From positions 1-9,513 of the forward strand of contig JAOADS010000074.1 of the NCBI GenBank assembly GCA_026417195.1: DNA of 9,513 nt, read 5' to 3'. The notes beneath the pieces were generated by a model. The model saw only the letters and a list, made by a program, of their open reading frames with translations. It made no database searches and was not told the origin of the DNA. This DNA is from Ignavibacteria bacterium. GTDB lineage: Bacteria; Bacteroidota; Ignavibacteria; Tepidaquicellales; OLB5. Position numbers and translations under genes: made by a program. Within the stretch, counting starts at the first letter, position 1, and the number at the start of each line of letters is the position of its first letter. Positions 7,507 to 9,513 of this stretch are shown piece by piece.

Positions 7507-7576
7507 AATGGTTCCCTGTATTTAACTTGCTATATTCTATTGTTATGTGTGTATGTATGTCTAAGCTTTTAACCAT
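7469..7576 (-). CDS. Possible leader peptide, 35 aa
   Basis: A small ORF with ATG at 7576 and TAA at 7471-7469, lying between the predicted promoter and the leader terminator. The peptide begins MVKSLDIHTHITIEY and ends IYTQMLEE. It has no recognised domain, no run of a single amino acid that would sense one charged tRNA, and no good Shine-Dalgarno sequence. Its start codon would be about 25 nt into the predicted transcript, and its stop is 26 nt upstream of the terminator stem. The codons for residues 24-27 include the candidate antiterminator arm. That position fits a translated leader that controls attenuation, like bmrB before bmrCD in Bacillus. An open frame of this length can also arise by chance in AT-rich DNA, so translation is uncertain. 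Confidence 0.3.
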   Translation of the reverse strand: MVKSLDIHTHITIEYSKLNTGNHCLSAIYTQMLEE

Positions 7577-7597
7577 CAGATGTTCGTTTTTAGTTAA

Positions 7598-7654
7598 TTG
7601 TTTACAAAAATAACCATTATTAATTAAAGTTTCAAATTATGGTATTGTAAACAA
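7598..7654. repeat. Inverted repeat pair TTGTTTACAA / TTGTAAACAA flanking the operon promoter
   Basis: TTGTTTACAA (7598-7607) and its exact reverse complement TTGTAAACAA (7645-7654) lie 37 bp apart, one over the predicted start site and -10 element and the other just upstream of the -35. Each copy is itself nearly palindromic (TTGT-TT-ACAA). Inside, ACCATTAT (7613-7620) is mirrored with one mismatch by ATTATGGT (7636-7643). The placement suggests a paired operator for a dimeric regulator, but no regulator gene is visible and AT-rich DNA makes such repeats more common. Confidence 0.4.
7605..7635 (-). promoter_or_regulatory. Promoter of the ABC-rtcB-ABC-rsgA operon
   Basis: On the minus strand TTGAAA (7635-7630) is followed after 17 bp by TATTTT (7612-7607), and the extended element TATTTTTG (7612-7605) also matches the Bacteroidota TAnnTTTG -7 consensus. 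Transcription would start near 7600, giving a leader of about 200 nt. The same arrangement, including the string TATTTTTGTAAA, is found at the promoter at 9079-9109. It lies directly downstream of a terminator that isolates it from the preceding genes. Confidence 0.5.
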
Positions 7655-7661
7655 ATTGTAG

Positions 7662-7693
7662 AAAATAAAAAAGAGTCCTTTAACGGACTCTTT
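7662..7693 (-). terminator. Intrinsic terminator after the 304-aa secreted protein gene
   Basis: On the minus strand AAAGAGTCC (7693-7685) pairs with GGACTCTTT (7678-7670) around the loop GTTAAA, followed by TTTTTTATTTTC. It lies 35 nt past the stop codon at 7728 and closes the two-gene secreted-protein unit before the next promoter. On the plus strand a looser T run (7698-7706) follows the same hairpin, but no plus-strand gene ends here. Confidence 0.85.
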
Positions 7694-7727
7694 GATTAAT
7701 TTTTTTATAAAAAGTATGAAAGTTTTT

Positions 7728-8642
7728 TTACTTCGCGTAAACCATTTTGCGGACTTCAACTTTATCAGCTGTTTTTATCCTGTAGAAATAAACGCCGCTC
7801 GGAAGTCCGGATGCATTGAATGTTATTGAATATTCACCTGCAGGAAGACTTTCGTCAACAAGGGTCTGTACTTCTCTTCCTAATCTGTCATAAACTGTAA
7901 TCTTTACACTTGAAGGTGATTTAAGCGTATAGGTTATTTTAGTTTCTGGATTAAACGGATTGGGATAATTCCTGGAGTTAAAGTATGATTCCTCTGTTCC
8001 GGTTTCGGTTTGTGCAGCTTCCTGTTTAAGTTCTTTATTTAACCTTTCGGTTATCATTGCTATACCTGTTTCAATATTTCCCGCTTCAAAGTTTTTGCCA
8101 GCCTGATATGAAAGCTGAATACCAATAGCCTCATTTTCCAGTATAGAGAAATCATCTTCTTTGGAAGGTGAAATTATTTTAAACTCACTCTGATTAATAT
8201 TAAAATGTATCTCCTTCCATCCTGAGAAATTCAGAGATACAGGTTTGGATTCAAGTCTGGCATCAACAGATTCTTCATATTTTGCGTCATTATTTTTATC
8301 AAATAATATCTGAACTGTTACAGACATATCGTTATTTATCCCCTGAAGCATAACAGAAAGTATATTGTCTTCTACAAGCTGAATTTTAGTTTCTTTTCTT
8401 ATTATACCGGTAAATGAATTAGGAGTCACTGGAGAGAGTGATGTTATTATCCCGTATCCGTTTTCGAGGTTATCTTCTTTATGGGAATATTTCATTGAAA
8501 GATTTCCGCCCCAATACCATCCGGTTAATTTGTGATCTCCGAAACTATCTATTATATAATGATTTTGTGAAAGTAAACTTGATGCAGTAATAAGAATAAA
8601 AATAACAGTAAACAAAAACCTTGTAATGATTTTGCTCATCAT
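7728..8642 (-). CDS. Secreted protein with beta-sandwich-like domain and T9SS sorting domain
   Basis: A 304-residue exported protein of unknown function. Residues 1 to about 25 are a Sec signal peptide: K4, R8, then a hydrophobic stretch ending near SSLLSQ. Residues about 29-160 contain segments such as IIDSFGDHKLTGWYWG (30-45) and SGWKEIHFNI (140-149), which recall carbohydrate-binding beta-sandwich modules of the CBM11/galactose-binding type. This is a resemblance only and no binding residues can be assigned. A charged, probably helical linker (about 195-218) leads to a T9SS type A sorting domain (about 224-304: NYPNPFNPETKITYTL to VRKMVYAK). ATG at 8642 is adjacent to a second ATG at 8639; a GGGGG run lies 11 nt upstream. 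It follows the 122-aa gene by 40 bp without a terminator, so the two are probably co-transcribed. Confidence 0.85.
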   Translation of the reverse strand: MMSKIITRFLFTVIFILITASSLLSQNHYIIDSFGDHKLTGWYWGGNLSMKYSHKEDNLENGYGIITSLSPVTPNSFTGIIRKETKIQLVEDNILSVMLQGINNDMSVTVQILFDKNNDAKYEESVDARLESKPVSLNFSGWKEIHFNINQSEFKIISPSKEDDFSILENEAIGIQLSYQAGKNFEAGNIETGIAMITERLNKELKQEAAQTETGTEESYFNSRNYPNPFNPETKITYTLKSPSSVKITVYDRLGREVQTLVDESLPAGEYSITFNASGLPSGVYFYRIKTADKVEVRKMVYAK

Positions 8643-8682
8643 TTATAACGTTACCCCCTTTTTTAAAGATTTAATAAATAAA

Positions 8683-9051
8683 CTACTTTACAAGGGTCAT
8701 CCTCTTTACCGAGGAATAATCTCCGACCTGCAGTTTATAGAGGTAAATACCTGCCGGTAGTTCGGAAGCATCAAATGATACTTCATAATAACCGGCTTTC
8801 TGAAAACCGTCAACCAGAACGGCAACTGACTGCCCGACAAGGTTGAAAACAGTAAGCTTTACGTTACCGTCAGTTTTCAGGGTATATGAAAGTATTGTAG
8901 AAGGATTAAATGGATTGGGATAATTCTGATTGAGTGTGAATCTGTCAGGATTACCCTTTGAATCCATTACATCTCCTTTATTATCGGCACTTACCTTTGA
9001 AATGCCGAACACAAAGAAGAAAGTAATTATAATTAATAACTTCAGGTTCAT
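8683..9051 (-). CDS. Small secreted protein consisting almost only of a T9SS sorting domain
   Basis: A 122-residue protein. Residues 1 to about 22 are a signal peptide (MNLKLLIIITFFFVFGISK, likely cleaved after VSA), about 15 residues form a polar linker, and residues 38-122 are a complete T9SS type A sorting domain (TLNQNYPNPFNPSTI to VKRMTLVK). No passenger domain lies between. The ATG at 9051 is supported by a GAGGA Shine-Dalgarno sequence (9063-9067) 11 nt upstream and a good promoter. The DNA coding for the NYPNPFNP motif (8903-8925) is 22/23 identical to that of the next gene (7948-7970), which may reflect duplication or a strongly constrained motif. It could be a free surface peptide, a decoy for sorting machinery, or a remnant that lost its passenger. 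Confidence 0.85.
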   Translation of the reverse strand: MNLKLLIIITFFFVFGISKVSADNKGDVMDSKGNPDRFTLNQNYPNPFNPSTILSYTLKTDGNVKLTVFNLVGQSVAVLVDGFQKAGYYEVSFDASELPAGIYLYKLQVGDYSSVKRMTLVK

Positions 9052-9078
9052 AATTAAATTAATCCTCTATAAACTTTA

Positions 9079-9109
9079 CAAAAATATAAATAAATGGATT
9101 TAAAGTCAA
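9079..9109 (-). promoter_or_regulatory. Promoter of the two-gene secreted-protein unit
   Basis: On the minus strand TTGACT (9109-9104), a 17-bp spacer and TATTTT (9086-9081) form a good housekeeping promoter. TATTTTTG (9086-9079) also fits the Bacteroidota TAnnTTTG element. The start site would be near 9074, leaving a short leader with GAGGA before the ATG at 9051. Confidence 0.55.
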
Positions 9110-9178
9110 TACAGCCATTAAATAATGTTAACGTACTTAAATTAATCTAAAAAGTTACCTTAAACCAAAATTGGTAAA

Positions 9179-9513
9179 TTATTTCTGGTATTCTTTGAGA
9201 AAACTTTCAAACAGGACTTTATGGCTTTCTTCATCAGCTAATAATCTTACGGCTAAATCCTGAGTAACATAGTCCTTACCTTCAGTAAGCTTTATGATCT
9301 TATTATATTGTTTTATAGCTGCTTCTTCTGCCAATATTACCCCTTTTATTACACTTATTACATCTGTAGAATCATCCGGTGGTTGAAGATAAGTTTGCTC
9401 AGCAATGAATTTTTCAGATCCAGGTATTCTGCCTCCTAATTCTTTAATTCTTTTTGCAAGCTGACTGGCATGCAGAAGTTCTTCCTGTATATCTGCTGAA
9501 AGTGATTTTTTTA
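9179..9513 (-). CDS. Ferritin-like (bacterioferritin-type) protein, C-terminal part
   Basis: An open frame enters from the right edge on the minus strand and ends at TAA (9181-9179), with 110 complete residues visible. They form two long helices of a ferritin-like four-helix bundle. The first metal motif is EELLHA (ExxH, visible residues 11-14), followed by LAKRIKELGG, which resembles the ERI-LGG stretch of bacterioferritins. Next comes LAEEAAIKQYN (60-70), with a candidate bridging Glu, and then DEESHKVLFE with a second ExxH (94-97). This arrangement is typical of di-iron ferritin-like proteins that oxidise and store iron or detoxify peroxide. The subfamily (bacterioferritin, Dps-like or another) cannot be decided without the N-terminus, and no haem ligand can be judged. 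It is truncated by the contig end, not by mutation. The 127-bp gap to the next gene contains that gene's promoter. Confidence 0.8.
   Translation of the reverse strand, partial: KKSLSADIQEELLHASQLAKRIKELGGRIPGSEKFIAEQTYLQPPDDSTDVISVIKGVILAEEAAIKQYNKIIKLTEGKDYVTQDLAVRLLADEESHKVLFESFLKEYQK

Noticed and set aside
7623..7651. Alternative operon promoter TTTACA, 17 bp, TTTAAT on the minus strand
   Set aside because: It is possible, but weaker than the overlapping TTGAAA-17-TATTTTTG promoter, which shares its form with the promoter at 9079-9109.
9148..9177. Possible terminator after the ferritin-like gene (TTACC/GGTAA stem followed by CTTTTTAG)
   Set aside because: The stem has only five mostly A/T-rich pairs and the loop is 13 nt; too weak to call without folding or expression data.
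1..9513. CRISPR arrays, tRNA or rRNA genes, insertion sequences, toxin-antitoxin or phage genes
   Set aside because: I saw no regularly spaced repeats, tRNA-like or rRNA-like sequence, transposase or phage motifs in the window.

Overview
The window looks like AT-rich bacterial DNA from the FCB (Bacteroidota/Chlorobi) group, most likely an Ignavibacteria-type organism. Three separate proteins end in a type IX secretion (T9SS) sorting domain with the YPNPFNP motif, and two promoters carry the TAnnTTTG -7 element typical of Bacteroidota. The first 18 bases are not genomic: they match the Nextera/Tn5 mosaic-end adapter. The contig therefore starts artificially inside a gene.

Layout. (1) 19-1425, plus strand: the 3' part of a secreted CotA-like multicopper oxidase with a T9SS tail. 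(2) 7397-1441, minus strand: a tightly packed four-gene operon, in order ABC exporter half A, an RtcB-family RNA ligase, ABC exporter half B, and the ribosome-assembly GTPase RsgA. Joins are TAA directly followed by ATG, a 16-bp gap, and an 11-bp overlap. It converges on the oxidase with 15 bp between the stop codons. (3) 7398-7661: a promoter and a leader of about 200 nt for this operon. A strong intrinsic terminator sits only 13 nt before the first start codon, with a candidate antiterminator arm and a possible 35-codon leader ORF upstream. (4) 7662-9109: a terminator, two minus-strand genes for T9SS-sorted secreted proteins (304 and 122 aa) and their promoter. The 122-aa protein is little more than a signal peptide plus a sorting domain. 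(5) 9179-9513: the C-terminal part of a ferritin-like protein, running off the right edge on the minus strand.

The most interesting region is the operon with its leader. The two ABC halves have complementary degenerate motifs: Walker B Glu to Asp in the first and LSIGQ in the second. This is the hallmark of an obligate heterodimeric exporter such as BmrCD or TM287/288. A terminator-controlled leader with a small ORF in front of such an exporter resembles the Bacillus bmrB-bmrCD attenuation system. Here the two exporter genes enclose an RNA-repair ligase and are followed by a 30S-maturation GTPase. My inference, untested, is an attenuation-controlled operon that responds to ribosome or translation stress by drug export, RNA repair and subunit maturation.
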